DNA of 64,000 bases from Rotaria macrura (Eukaryota; Rotifera; Eurotatoria; Philodinida; Philodinidae): NCBI GenBank assembly GCA_900239685.1, contig OENT01000433.1, forward strand, positions 1-64,000. Direction: 5' to 3'. The position numbers and the translations under genes were made by a program. This document shows, one piece after another, positions 51,801-64,000 of this stretch (position 1 is its first letter; each line of letters starts with the position of its first letter). The notes beneath the pieces are model-generated. The model searched no databases. It saw nothing but the letters and a program-made list of their open reading frames with translations, and was not told where the DNA came from.

Positions 51801-53737
51801 TTCTAAGACAGGAATAGAAAATAAATCAGCAAGACTAAGCACGTCAATACAATTTTCGACAGTGGTTTCTTCAATTAAAAAGTCTTCGCAAAGTTTGATT
51901 GCATGGTGCACTTGCAAATGTGTTACCGCACGAAGTACTTCGGCTAAATACATGAAAAATATTCTTATATCAAAGAGAAGTCTTATATAATTCTTCAATC
52001 AATGAACATGTATTTTGATGTTGATTAGTTTATTCATATAAGCAGGTTTTAATCGAAAAAAATTCCAAAGAAGAAACAAAACAAACTTTCACCTTCTGAA
52101 ATCCTTTAAAACTTTTGAAAAATGTCTTTAATCAATTATTTTCACATGAGAATAAAATTTTCATAATTTATTCAATTCTTTTCTTACGCATCGCTCTATG
52201 ATTTATTTCTATTATGCTCAACTGCTTTCGTTTGTATGCTATGTTCATCGATTGAGATATGATTCATCGAAAAGTAAATAAGTCCATATCCGACGTCACC
52301 TTTATCGTATACAGATATGTTTGATAATGTAAACGATTTTCAAGTTTAGAAGAGCTGTGATTTGACAGAAGATTTTTAACTAGTCAAGACAAATTGAAAG
52401 ACACTTGATAGATATTGCAAATACGCTCAAGTGTTTTTATCAAATAGTTTGACTTGAAATGAATTTTATTCGATTCATTTTTGTGTTTGTTCTTCAACAT
52501 AATAGATTTCTTTAATTTAAGTAGGTTTCATGTTAAAAATCCTATAGTTATTTCTATTCTACTCCAGATAAGTATTCTTATTTTCTCAGGGTGACTATTT
52601 TGATCGTTAAAGACAACGTATTCCTGTATTACTGTTAATTATTATTCACTGCTATTGTTTTTTTTCTAGTTGACAAGTCACCATCGTTCTCTCTTACAAA
52701 TATTATGCTGTGATGAGTCTAAGGAAAACATTGGTATAAAAAAGTTAATTTTCTTTCACTATTAGTGTTTGAATCATGTTTCTCGAGTGATGAGATTTTC
52801 TCAACGTCAATGGAAATTAGTGTAGTAACATTTGCCACTTCCCGTACTATGTTGAGATTTACCTTGGAGAAACTTAACTGATACCAACGACTCTAATACG
52901 ATTGTTTCATCTAGAACAATGATCAAAATCTTGCTGTTCTCTTGAAAGCTAAAGCTACTTTTATGAGCTATCTGAAAATCACTCAATAAAACTGACTGAA
53001 TTAGGTCGATCAAAAAAATGTAGAAAATATTAACAATATATCGTATCAGGGTTTTTTTTCATGATCTATGTTCTTATTTGATTCACATCCGTAATTTGTC
53101 AATGATATTGAGAAATACGTTCTCATAAAACTAAGAATTCAATCATTTTGACAGATGATACTAATCACTGTTACTCTATTTCATTAAGATAAAGATTATT
53201 CGTTTTAACCATCGATATGTCATTTATCGATTTATTTCATACTTATTCTAATGAAAGAAATGAACATACCTATATTTTCAATACTTAATGATAATTCACC
53301 GGTATAAATAAAATCTAACACAGCTCGTAAACCATTGGCTGTAATGTCTTTTAATTCGATGGTATCTATTCGAATACAAATATGATTTCTAACGAACTGA
53401 CTAGGACATTTTGCTTTTACCAGCCGTGGCTTCTTGCATTCCACTTCGACTGATCATGGCTTCAAAATAATCAGAACTGGCAACCAGGACGCATCTATAA
53501 AATGAAATCCCTTGTATGCATATTCATGTGATTAATTCATTTGATTTTCTCTTACTTGTGTACGTTGAATTTTTCATTTTCAGCACAGAGAACAAGATCG
53601 CAAAATTCTCTGGAGTTTCTTTGTTCACGTAAACGTTCAAGTACACTTGTTTTAAATTGATAGGCTTTTTTCGTACGTAAATCTGATTCAGATACTGTTT
53701 TAATAGTTAGATCAGTTATTGCTTGTTCTTCATCCAT
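48824..53737 (-). CDS. BTB-BACK-Kelch protein with His-rich tail
   Basis: Kelch-like protein, the usual substrate adaptor of Cullin-3 ubiquitin ligases. Exons in transcript order: 53737-53556, 53494-53421, 53365-53270, 51943-51798, 51718-51081, 49913-49884, 49822-49641, 49584-49282, 49215-48824; phases close to 680 residues. The BTB domain starts near residue 35 (LREQRNSREFCDLVLCAE) and includes VASSDYFEAMISRSGMQEA and TIELKDITANGLRAVLDFIY. BACK follows (AIKLCEDFLIEETTVENCID; FDMCVEWLKSD). Kelch blades include FLYACGGYSENNRETTNACY, CLVAVGG, VAFVIGGKHTDG and LILFGGEDDKY. The start is the ATG at 53737. A 55-bp intron within BTB must be removed, otherwise the frame looks broken. A 30-nt micro-exon lies at 49913-49884 after an 1.17-kb intron. 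The last 85 residues form an unusual tail with a YHHNHHHNHPHHHHHPHY tract (48991-49042) and HHHHRTCSN at the end. Ortholog group not determined. Confidence 0.92.
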
Positions 53738-54130
53738 TTTCTTCTTTAATATTGCTCTAATCAATAATTGTTTTTATCTATCGTCAGTCAGAGATCGATG
53801 TAGTTACAAATAAAAAAAAGCAATAAATAACCAATTGAAAGTAATAATTATTTATTTCATTATCTTTTCAAAGTAAAAGAATGTATGAAAGAATGACATG
53901 AAATAGTCTAATTCGAACTACATGTTTGTTTTTTTTTAACAAGAATCGTAGCGCCCTCTTTTAACTGTGATGTTGAGTTACTTGATCAATTAATAAACAA
54001 AAAAAATGGCAACTGCCCAAGTGAATGAGTCATAGAGAAAATACCAAAGGAGAAGTACATATATATATATATAGTAGTTATTTTTTGTTTGTCTTTTCTC
54101 AAATAATTTCGATTCAATTAATTTAAAAGT
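53738..54130. promoter_or_regulatory. Shared upstream region of divergent Kelch and AP1G genes
   Basis: 393 bp separate the start codons of the Kelch-like gene (minus) and the gamma-adaptin gene (plus). It must hold both 5' UTRs and promoters, so a bidirectional promoter is likely. No clear TATA pairing was assigned; a short TA array sits at 54058-54072. Confidence 0.5.
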
Positions 54131-57100
54131 ATGAAATTTCCAGATCTATCCATGGTAAATTATTCACAGAAAACGTGATTCTTTATTTCTAAGCGATGTT
54201 TTTCTCGATCTTAATTCTAGTCGAATCCAATTCGACTTCGCGATTTAATAAGACAAATACGATCTGCAAAGACAGCAGCTGAAGAACGTGCTGTTGTACA
54301 AAAAGAATGTGCTTATATTAGAGATTCTTTTCGCGATGAAGATAACTCATGGAGATGTCGAAATGTAGCCAAATTACTTTATGTTTCATTGCTTGGATAT
54401 CCAGCACATTTTGGACAAGTAGAAAAGATTTATTCTTTTTTAAAAGCAAAATTTTCGTTTTAAAATCAATTTTTATTTATTATTATAGCTTGAATGTTTA
54501 AAACTAATTGCATCAGTACGTTTTACTGATAAACGTATTGGTTATCTGGGAGCCATGTTATTACTTGATGAACGACAAGATATTCATGTTCTCATTACAA
54601 ATTCATTGAAAAAGTAATAGATACGATTACTATTTTTATTAGTTAAAAAAAGGGCTTCACTTATTAAAAATCTATCAGAATCAATGCTCAGTACCGAAAT
54701 TTGTCATTGAATGAACATAATTAGATGCAGATTGATGCAAATTTTTATTTGTCAACTAAGCTACAAATAAATCTTTCTATCACAACTTGTAATAACTATA
54801 GGTTAGCATCGATAGCAAACGTATAGCAAACACATCGAATAAAGCCCGCCCCCCCCCCCCCGCATACACACTTAATTTTTTTAATCTTAGCTTCTGATCA
54901 TCCAATTTTGCTGAAATTTTCGGAGGAGGTATAGTTTCAACTGCGAGGAAGATCGGGTTGATTTACAAATATATCATATATTTGGTACTACAACTTAGCA
55001 GAGTCGCATTTGTTTTTGCTGCTTAGTTTTTTCTACTGAAGCTTATCTTATAAGATATTGCAATAATTGAGTTTATAGTGTAAAACATATGAATCCTCTG
55101 AGAGATTAAACATGAAATCTGAAAGTTCCGACTCTGCCAATTGGTATATCTGATCATTTCCTTCATTTTGAAACTAACCCATGATCTCTAGCGCGTTAAA
55201 TGGTGGAAAGATTTGGCCAAATCCCCAGTGTTTGAACAAAAACCAGACTGTAAATAAACGAAAAAGAAGTTTTAGAAATCGGATTCAATACTCTTTCGGC
55301 AACAAAATGGTGTTAAAAGAATTTCCGAGTAATTTTTCGTGAGATCATTGATTAGAACGCCTTGAGTGAGTTCATGCAAAGGTATATGACGACAAATTTT
55401 GTTAGTTCCAGATGATTATGTTGTGTTCATCGTAACATCAATTAAAACTGTGCATGTAATACGAATGAGTATGAGGTTTCAGAAAAAATGTTGTAACATA
55501 GCTATAATTCGAAAAATTTGACGTAAATTGACTTTAAAGTGAAGGGGGGGGGAGGTACTTAATTCCTCATTCAATTATAGAATATGTAGAGAGGAATTTG
55601 TAAAAACATGTAACAGGACATTTCAAGCTTATAGTTCAATCCTGATTGAGACGATAGTACTTTTTTAGAAGAATTAGTATAATAGAAGAACAATCACAAT
55701 GATCAAAACTGTTTCATTGAAATAGAATGTTGATATTTACAACCCATGAAATAAGATATTAATTCGAAAAATATGAAACAAAATATCTCAATTATTTGTC
55801 ATACTGAGAAGCGTCTCATTCATACTTAGTATGTATGGGAAAGTGTTTCTTTAACATTGGATCCATGTATTTATATAATGAACAAAAAGTTGTTAGTATA
55901 GAGTCATCTGATTCATTTACGTATTGTAAAACAAGATTTCAGATGAATGCTGAAACGTTCGCCTGAGACTATTGATCGTGTACTTCTTCATCGTTGCACA
56001 AATGTAACCATAGAGACAGGGCAAGCCTTGAATGAAACATCATTGATATACAAACATAGAATGTACATCAATGAAAGAGTTTGCTTTATACTGTTAAAAC
56101 CATTTTCACATAACATGTGTTATTTAAATCAATGTAGATTTATATTATATGTATCTAATGACTGTAGGCAACTTTCAATATGAATTCAAAGCGTTAGAAG
56201 AATTATAGTATACGTATACATCTCAAGCAGGATAGCCACCAGTTATAAACTTCAACTGTTATCGTTTATAATCATGAGCTGATATTTTATATACATTCGG
56301 GTGAAAAGAAACCCTCCGATTAAGGTTCATTTTTTCTTCCAAGAATTCACATGATGCAAAATTGTGATTTATACCACTTATTTTTTCTTTGAGAAACATT
56401 TATGCAATGAATTTATGTCATGGAAAACTTAGTGTATTTGCCAAATTCTTACGATTGATTTTCTTTTACAAGTACTAAATGCTGTTAAACATGTATCAAT
56501 TTTACAACAGATGTTTTTGTACTAACGGAGTTTCATAGAGAATTTACATTATATAGACGCGTCATTGCATAATGTCATTCTAAATACATTCTCTATTAAA
56601 TCAATCTAATGGTTTATCAAATGAATAGCGAGCATTGTGATAGAAAAAGATGTTGTATTTTTGATCGACTTCGAACAGTCTTTTAGTGTGTGATAGAAAC
56701 GATGGAATTCTTTCGAATGAAGAACTAAAAGGAAATGTCCGCATTAATTAGGCTGAATCATCTTGAATAGTGATAATTATCAGTCGAGAACAGCTTTGTA
56801 TCGAAATTCAGTCCTCGATGTCCAACCGAATTGATAACGATCTGAAGAAGTATATTTCGTAGCTTAAACTGTTCATTGTCTGCATTCGTAATTTTAAACA
56901 TAGAAATGTAACTGCTTGGAAAAGAGTCTACAACACTATAGTTGTAGTACGCGTAGAAAGCTGCTAAGAAAAGTGAACCAGGCCTTTTCTATTTACTATC
57001 GAAGATTCGCAAGTTTATATGATGTGCAGTACTTTGAAGTCTTCTTCAAACTAAGACAGCAGTGTGATAAAAAAATATTTATAGATGCATATGATTGTGT

Positions 57101-60100
57101 GTGATGACATGAAATTTTTTCCTTAAGTCTACTATGAATACGAAAACATGTGTTTTTCTAATTTCCTAATTATCTGAAGACAATATTTCAAAAATCAAGA
57201 AAAAAAAATTCACCAGACCAAAAGAGAATCCACTGCTCTCTACAAGCCTATCTTTTCATATGCTTACTAGTTTTTGACATCGAGAAAAAAATTGACAAAT
57301 TTAGTTATTCTTAGCTAATTCAGTAATCTATTTTTTATATGAAAACTTCAGTTGATCCTAATCTCATCGTTACCTATCTCTGTTGTTTTCGGATGGTGTT
57401 TGACTTTGATCATATATAATTTCTATTCATAAAAATCTTTTCTTTCTAGTGATCTGAATCATTCAAATCAATATATTACCAGTTTAGCATTATGTGCACT
57501 GGGTTCGATTTGTTCGCCAGAAATGAGTCGTGATTTAGGTGGTGAAGTTGAGCGTTTAATGAAATCAACAAATCCATATTTAAAGAAAAAAGTAAATTGA
57601 TATTGATATAGATTCATTATTTAAACATTTAATTATAGGCTATTTTATGTGCAGTTCGTATAATAAGAAAAGTTCCTGAGCAATTAGATGTTTTTCAAAA
57701 TTCAGCTCGAAGTTTACTTTCCGAAAAAAATCATGGTTTGTTTGAAAGGCTTATATTTTCTGTAAAATACAACATATGAACTGCATAGGCGTTCTTCTTG
57801 CTGCAACATCTCTTGTTACTGAAATGTGTCAGCAAAATACGCAAGCATTACAAAGCTTTAGAAAAGTTCGAATTTTATTTCTATTTTTCATTTTAATTAT
57901 GTCATGTTGATTTTTATTCTTGATTAGTTAGTGCCAAATCTTGTCCGAATTCTCAAAACGTTAATTATGTCTGGTTATAGTCCAGAACATGATGTATCTG
58001 GTATTAGTGATCCATTTTTACAAGTAAAATTTTTGCATATCTTGAATTGAAAGTCTGTGATTTTGATCATTGATGTGTAAGGTACATCTTTTACGATTGT
58101 TACGTATATTGGGCAGAAATGATAGTGAAGCTAGTGAATCCATGAATGATATTCTTGCTCAAGTATCAACCAATACAGAAAACAGTAAAAATGTTGGTAA
58201 TGCAATTTTGTATGAGACTGTTTTGGCAATTATGGATATTAAATCAGAATCTGGATTAAGAGTAAGAACGTTTTTTTTTGTTTACAATTTTTTTTCAGAG
58301 CACATACACATGTATCTGTAAATTTTTTGAGAAAAGGTTTTAGCAGTTAACATTTTGGGTCGATTTTTATTGAATAATGATAAGAATATTCGTTATGTGG
58401 CATTAAATACATTATTACGTGTTGTACACGCAGATCACAGTGCTGTTCAAAGACATCGAGCAACAATTGTTGAATGTCTGAAGGATGCAGATGTGTCCAT
58501 TAAGCGGTAGAGAAATTTTATAATTAAAACATTCAACTATATTTTTTGTTGATTATATTTTAGACGTGCGATGGAATTGTGTTTTGCTTTGATGAATTCG
58601 AATAATATACGAACAATGACAAATGAAATGCTAGATTTTCTTGCAACATGTGAAGTGGAATTTAAAGCAGATTGTACATCAAATATGTTTCTAGCTATGG
58701 ACAGGTAAGAATAAATGATACATTTACATCGATATGTATACCGCGAAAATGTTCTCTTCAATTCTAATGACTGTTGAAAAAAAATATTTTTATATGCAGC
58801 ATAGTGCTCTGATGTAAATTCTAGAAGGACTTTATGTAAGCGGTTGAGGTTAACTCTGAAGCTTGACACATGTTTGCCTAGAGCTCAATTTGAATAATTA
58901 TGAAAAGAAAAAAAAAAAGAAAATTCTATGTTTTGTACAAAGCTCTTGTCGAAATTTGATGCATTGAACTACAATCAAACAGGTCTGTCAATATTTTTTG
59001 TTGAAAACTAGTCTGGATAAATTTTCTTGATGTGCAAAATATTAGAAGAAATATTGAAACATATGATTTTATTTAGAATCTAGATCCTATAGAAATAGAT
59101 TCAATAAAAATTCAATAGCAAAGCTAAATCTAGAGATCCTCTAAAACTTATATTAGAATACTATCGTCTATTAATAGGCAAATATTACCTTGATTGTGAG
59201 ATTAAAATGCTAAGTACGATGGTTATATTCGACAAAAGAGCATGGAGATTTCTTGCTGTATATTTGTATACATATTTCTTGACTGTAGCTTTATTTAATC
59301 CTCTGAAAGTACAATAGATTAGAGAAGTGTTTTATTTATTAGTACGCTTTATCATTATAATATAACTTATGAAGAGGTTTTTCAAACTTCTATCAGAAAT
59401 ATATCTCACTCATTCGTGTGGATCAAGTTTTAAGAAAATTGCTTTGTTCCTATTTAAGTATCAACGTGAGATATTCTTCACAAGGCAAAACTCAAGAAAT
59501 CAATAGTAAAATAGATTGATCTGCAGCTAGTCTCGGGTACTTGTTTTTTTTTTTTGAAAAAATATGGAACTATCCATGGATACGAAAGGAAAACTGGAAA
59601 AAATTGGATTACAAAAATAATTCATGGTCACTATCTCTGCGTCAGCAAATCTATTTTTGTAGGTTCATTTTAGTAATAACTCGATTAATAGAATGTTCAT
59701 ACTTTCACGTAACTTATCGAATGAACACTAATTGATTTTGTTGTGTTCTTAGATTTTCACCATCAAAAAAATGGCATGTCGATCAAATGATTAAAGTTCT
59801 TACTACTGTACGTCACTGACTCCTTTCATCGAAGACTTCTATTATTGATAATATAATTAACTCGATATATTTATTGTATTATTCATTTTCAAGGCTGGAA
59901 ATTCAGTGCGTGATGATATTGTATCTAGTTTGATTGGCATAATATCATCATCAGCCGATCTTCATGGTTATGCAGCACATCAATTATACAAAATAATTCA
60001 AAATGATATTACTCAACAGCCACTCGTTCAAGTAGCATCATGGACACTAGGTAAACCAAAATAATTGAATATTTTATCTTTTGTCAAACGTACCCATTCA

Positions 60101-63100
60101 TTTACAGGTGAGTTTGGTGATTTATTTGTTAGTGGACAATATGAACAATCGCAAGAAATTGAAAATATTAAAGTAATCAAAATTAATACTGATTAATTAA
60201 TACTAATATATTTTGTACATAGGTTACGGAAACGGAAATAGTCGATATATTGGAACGAATATTGAATTGGTCAATAAGTACAGTTGTCACACGTGAATAT
60301 GCCATTAATGCATTAATGAAATTAAGTACTCGTTTTCCAAGTTGTTCTGAGTAAAGTTCTTAAGTATATAACTAGATTTCTCGAACATGACACTATTGTT
60401 CTGTTTTAGTCGAATACAATCCATCATGACTTATTATGCATGTAATATGAATTTAGAATTACAAACACGTGCTGTGGAATATACATCCCTTTTTACTAAA
60501 CATAATATAATCAGGTATTTGGGAAATTTAACATCTACCTAGATAGAAAACAAAATATAATACGACGCTACATCGATCATTTAAGTAATCGATGAATTAC
60601 ACGTTATTCTAGTATCTCAACAGAAATTCATAATATTTTGTTATGTGAATTTCTCGATAATTTAGAAATCTTAATGAAAGCTGATTCATCCTGAATGACT
60701 GTTTTTCAATCATTAAATTTTGATACAAAATTTTTTATTCCTCCATACTAGTATAGACTGTACATCATAGCGACACCATTTAAAACCGTATTAGATCGTT
60801 GTCGAGTCACATTAAAGCATAGTTATTTACCTACGACATTTTGTAAACTTTTTTTTATAACAGAAGAAATGATAACTAAGTTTTATAAAGTATACGTAGA
60901 TGCTTGTATTGCTATTCGAAGGAAGAATTACGTTTTTTCCATATTAAATTCTGAGTTCTGCAATTCATTGTATTTCTTATCTTTTTAATTGAGAAAAATG
61001 ACACATTAAAATTGAGACTCGTTCTGTAAAATTCGCGTGCTGTATCAAAAGTACTAAAATAGATGGAGTTGCTCATGGTACAAGGATAGATCATTTTTAA
61101 AGTACTTCATCTTAAAAAAAAAAGCAATTCGCAAAAGGGTAGCAGAAGTGAACAACGCATTTTACACGTTTAATACAGTATCCCGAGATAAATCCTTCGC
61201 AACAAGTAGCTAAAAACAAATCAAAAGAGATTAATCTTAGCTGCAGTATTATTGGTTGGATGCGCGATGGCAGCTGTTGTACCTTTCCAAACTAAAATAT
61301 TCCAATTTTTTTGTATCTGTAAGAGAAAAGAAATCAAACAAAGTAGGTTTGAATTCTGCTTCAGGAAAATATTCATACAAGGGCATTCTCTGGTACACAA
61401 TGTGCTACAATTAGTCGAACTCTTTATTCTGTAGCAGTATTATTGTAGAAAAGGCACCGTTCATTGCCTCAATATTCAAGTCAAAGTAGATGAAATTTTA
61501 CCAATTAAAGAAGTCCCAGTGGTACTGCTGCCCTGATATTTCAAGATTTATCTATATAGGATCCTTGGTATATTGTTATGATGTGCTATTTTTTTATTCT
61601 TAAGTCTCCTCGAAATAGTTATCGAAATACTCGTAGAATGTTTTTCCATAGAAAAAGCGATCATGGAAGTTTTATCCCCTGTTTAAGATTCGATTATTTC
61701 GAATCTATTAATTTTTTTAAAACAAACGCCAAGTCTTGTACTCTCTTACTCTAACATATAAATGAATTCAGTAAGTTTTTCTTATGAACGCATTTATTCA
61801 TCTATCTAATCAATCTCTTTTCTTATCGCTTGAATTCAACATAAGCATTTCGTTTCCACTGACAGCATCTGACTTAAGCAAATCATATTGTTGTTTTTCG
61901 TTGTCTTTTTCACAATTTGAATCAAAACTGTTAACCACATTTAACTGGGAGTCAAGTTGAAGTGAAAATATCGCAAATTTAACCTACTGAAACTCCCCTT
62001 TGACCTTCATGTTTCTATCACCATATCTTCTACCATTCAGATATATCTAATAGAAGGAGCTGTTTGACCAGCTGAATACCTATAATATGGTAGTTTCATC
62101 CATATCTAGAGCAGTCGTATTACAAAGAAATCCTTTAAGAGCCCAAAAACATAGATATGCAACCGTTAAAAGTATGAGAAAGCAGATTTTTATTTATTTA
62201 TTGGAAGGCGTTTTTTCCCGATAAAAATGCTATTTTCATTAGAGAAAAAAATACAAATTTAAAAGTCAGAGATAATCCCTTTCCGGAGCCCGGTGTCTGA
62301 GCAATAGAAAATTCATACAAGATAGATTATTAGAGAGAGTGAACGAAAGAGGAGAAGTGGAACTCTGAGTTTCTATTATAAGAATTATTCATGATTCACT
62401 TACTTTTGTGCAAGTTTCATCATGAGCAATAGTTTTGTAATTAGCCTTACAGTGTTCTGATTTTTATTGCAATGGCTGATTTTTTTCAAAATATTTCCTA
62501 GCTATTTTCCTGTTTTTTGACATGGGCTCCTGCAACCTCTGTAATTCACTGAAGAGATCTGCAAATCGCATTCAAATAAATGTCTTGCTACCAAATCCAA
62601 TTTAAAACCAGTGATTTTATCGATTCATGAGGTACTCTGTAGCAAAAACATTCAATTTCCACGGATCTTTAAAGAAGTTTGAAGAAATAGTATTGGATTC
62701 TCCGAAGAAAAGCAGATTCAACAATAAAATAAAATTGATTACACAATAAGGAATCTGATTTACTGATAGATAATTGAGAGAGTTCCAATGACTAGTAAAA
62801 TTAACTCTAATATACTTTTCTAACTCAGACAGACTTAATTCTAGACAAAAATGACTTCCTTTTTTTCCTATTCCAGATCGAGTATTATTGAGCGTATGCC
62901 GATTCTCATTAGTACTCAAACATCAAATACCAATTCGAATGAACAACAAGAACCAACATATAGTCACGAAGAGAATTCATCTAGAAATGAACCAACAAAT
63001 CATGCTTCAAATGAACCTGTAGTAAGTGAATGATGATTGCTTGTGTTAAATTAATAAGTGAATAAGTCTTACGTTTTTTCTCAGGTTGATTTACTAAAAC

Positions 63101-63453
63101 TTCTCGATGAACCCACTCAAACAAATGGATTGATTCACTCTTATGAACAAAAACAAATTCCATCATCAAATCAAACTGTTGAATGTACCTTCATTAATGA
63201 TATACTTAATGGACAATCAACTAACAGTAAACATAATTTGAAGTTTCATAGAAAATATGATCTGACCGATTTGAACTATCTGATGCATTATGCGCATGAA
63301 TGCAGAAAATATAAGCATATATATCTCAGGACACTTGAGTTTTCTTCAGCTAACTTTCATGTGCTACATAGAATTGAAGTAACTCTAGATGCCGTCAACG
63401 ATGAGTATGAGAAGGTTCTATGTAGACAAGCCATTAATAGAAAGGAGACTTAG
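54131..63453 (+). CDS. AP1G1: AP-1 complex gamma adaptin with divergent C-terminus
   Basis: Large subunit of the AP-1 clathrin adaptor, acting in trans-Golgi/endosome sorting. Exons: 54131-54154, 54221-54418, 54489-54613, 57450-57591, 57639-57735, 57789-57865, 57928-58023, 58082-58261, 58337-58506, 58564-58704, 59753-59807, 59894-60050, 60108-60172, 60223-60350, 60410-60514, 62877-63021, 63085-63453; in phase, 757 residues. The N-terminal adaptin (HEAT) trunk is highly conserved: [89 protein letters not shown] and SSIIERMPI. After residue 586 comes a polar linker with a possible clathrin-box-like VDLLKLLDE. The last 110 residues do not resemble the gamma-ear domain, and no ear exon was found downstream to 64000. 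Three introns are very long (2.8, 1.05 and 2.36 kb) while the rest are 47-80 bp. AATAAA at 63702. Confidence 0.93.
54614..57449 (+). other. 2.8-kb intron 3 of AP1G with C13/G9-bounded block
   Basis: Lies between the exons ending SLKK and starting DLNHSNQ, which are contiguous in the family. It contains a run of thirteen C followed by GCAT (54849-54861) and nine G (55544-55552), which may bound an inserted element of about 700 bp. No nested gene on either strand was recognised. Confidence 0.6.
58705..59752 (+). other. 1.05-kb intron 10 of AP1G
   Basis: Separates MFLAMD from [12 protein letters not shown], adjacent in the family. No gene or clear repeat seen inside. Confidence 0.65.
60515..62876 (+). 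other. 2.36-kb intron 15 of AP1G
   Basis: Falls between TKHNII and SSIIERMPI, which are directly joined in other gamma adaptins (the split Arg codon is restored by splicing). No coding exon, nested gene or transposon ends were recognised. Confidence 0.6.
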
Positions 63454-64000
63454 CTGTATCAGCTAGAAATCTTACTTGAATATTCTAGATACTGATAAAA
63501 CAATTAGTTTTGCCTCGAAATATTACAAATCTTTAGAAAACTAAATTCGCCACAGAAATTGTATCAGCCTGTAATTTCATTGAACATTATTGTACAGATC
63601 CAGTTTTCAACAGTGTCAGCTTCGTCAATTTTTCGAATTTTTCATTGTCTTACGTTCGGGAAGATATGTGTAGATTACTGGTATACCTATTTATTATTGG
63701 TAATAAAATGTCAAATAGAATAGCATTCATATATAATTATAGTAAAAGAAGTTATTTGTATAGATAAAGCCTGGAAATTATCTATATCCAATGAAAGTGA
63801 CGTTTGTTGCATCTTTTGCGCTTCGTTCTATGTAGAGTAGAAAATCTATGCATATCTCGTTTCACTTAGATCAAATGAAAGATGGTTGTAATATGACCAA
63901 AAAGCATATAGCACTAGTACTTCATTTGAATTTGCGAGTAGTATCGTGTAGAATGAACAGATACTAGTCACGAATCAAAACAGAAAGAATGTAATAATTC
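63454..64000. other. Downstream of AP1G, no gene seen
   Basis: Probable 3' UTR with AATAAA at 63702-63707, then unassigned sequence. I looked here for a gamma-ear exon and found none. Confidence 0.5.

Noticed and set aside
53366-53420. Apparent frameshift and stop in the BTB domain of the Kelch gene
   Set aside because: Removing a 55-bp GT-AG intron joins SGMQEATA to DTIELKDI in the right phase, so no break is needed.
62617-62919. Minus-strand 100-codon frame in the last long AP1G intron
   Set aside because: It overlaps a real AP1G exon antisense and resembles nothing.
1-64000. tRNA, rRNA, telomeric or CRISPR-type arrays
   Set aside because: Looked for T-loop motifs, TGTGGG/TTAGGG arrays and regularly spaced repeats by eye and found none that hold up.

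Overview
The window is AT-rich nuclear DNA of an animal. Its genes are split by many GT-AG introns, mostly about 45-75 bp, with a minority of 0.4-2.8 kb, and they encode metazoan families: a TRPM channel, exportin-1, an LRRC74-like protein, SLC35F6, CCDC85, a Kelch-like protein and AP-1 gamma adaptin. The mix of tiny and long introns, short intergenic gaps in the right half, scattered small palindromic transposon remnants and an intronless gene of possible foreign origin fits a rotifer, probably bdelloid. That taxonomic placement is inference and has not been checked by a search.

Layout. 1-5 kb is gene-free and rich in inverted repeats, including a 581-bp foldback element. 5.0-5.8 kb holds an intronless type II membrane protein with a methyltransferase-like motif I. 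6.8-7.2 kb (minus) holds a small protein with a strikingly periodic Cys-rich tail. 7.2-12.8 kb is gene-free and carries a MITE with 10-bp target duplications. 12.8-15.1 kb is a heat-shock gene: a perfect three-unit heat-shock element and TATA box ahead of a small HSP with two alpha-crystallin domains. 15.1-20.4 kb is gene-free with two degenerate MITE-like elements. 20.4-25.9 kb is a 26-exon TRPM-type channel, one of whose introns appears to end in TG instead of AG. 25.9-29.7 kb is empty of recognisable genes.

29.7-63.5 kb is the gene-dense half: XPO1 (16 exons, complete, 1,070 aa), an LRRC74-like leucine-rich protein, SLC35F6 (8 exons, 420 aa), a small acidic hypothetical gene, then on the minus strand a compact CCDC85-family gene and a BTB-BACK-Kelch protein with a His-rich tail, and finally AP-1 gamma adaptin, divergent from the Kelch gene across a 393-bp shared upstream region. 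Exon structures were rebuilt by hand from splice sites, reading phase and family similarity; phases close in every multi-exon gene listed.

The genes do not form one pathway. They are housekeeping transport genes (nuclear export, clathrin adaptor, SLC35 transporter) beside stress and signalling genes. No rRNA, tRNA, CRISPR or prokaryotic-type operon was seen.
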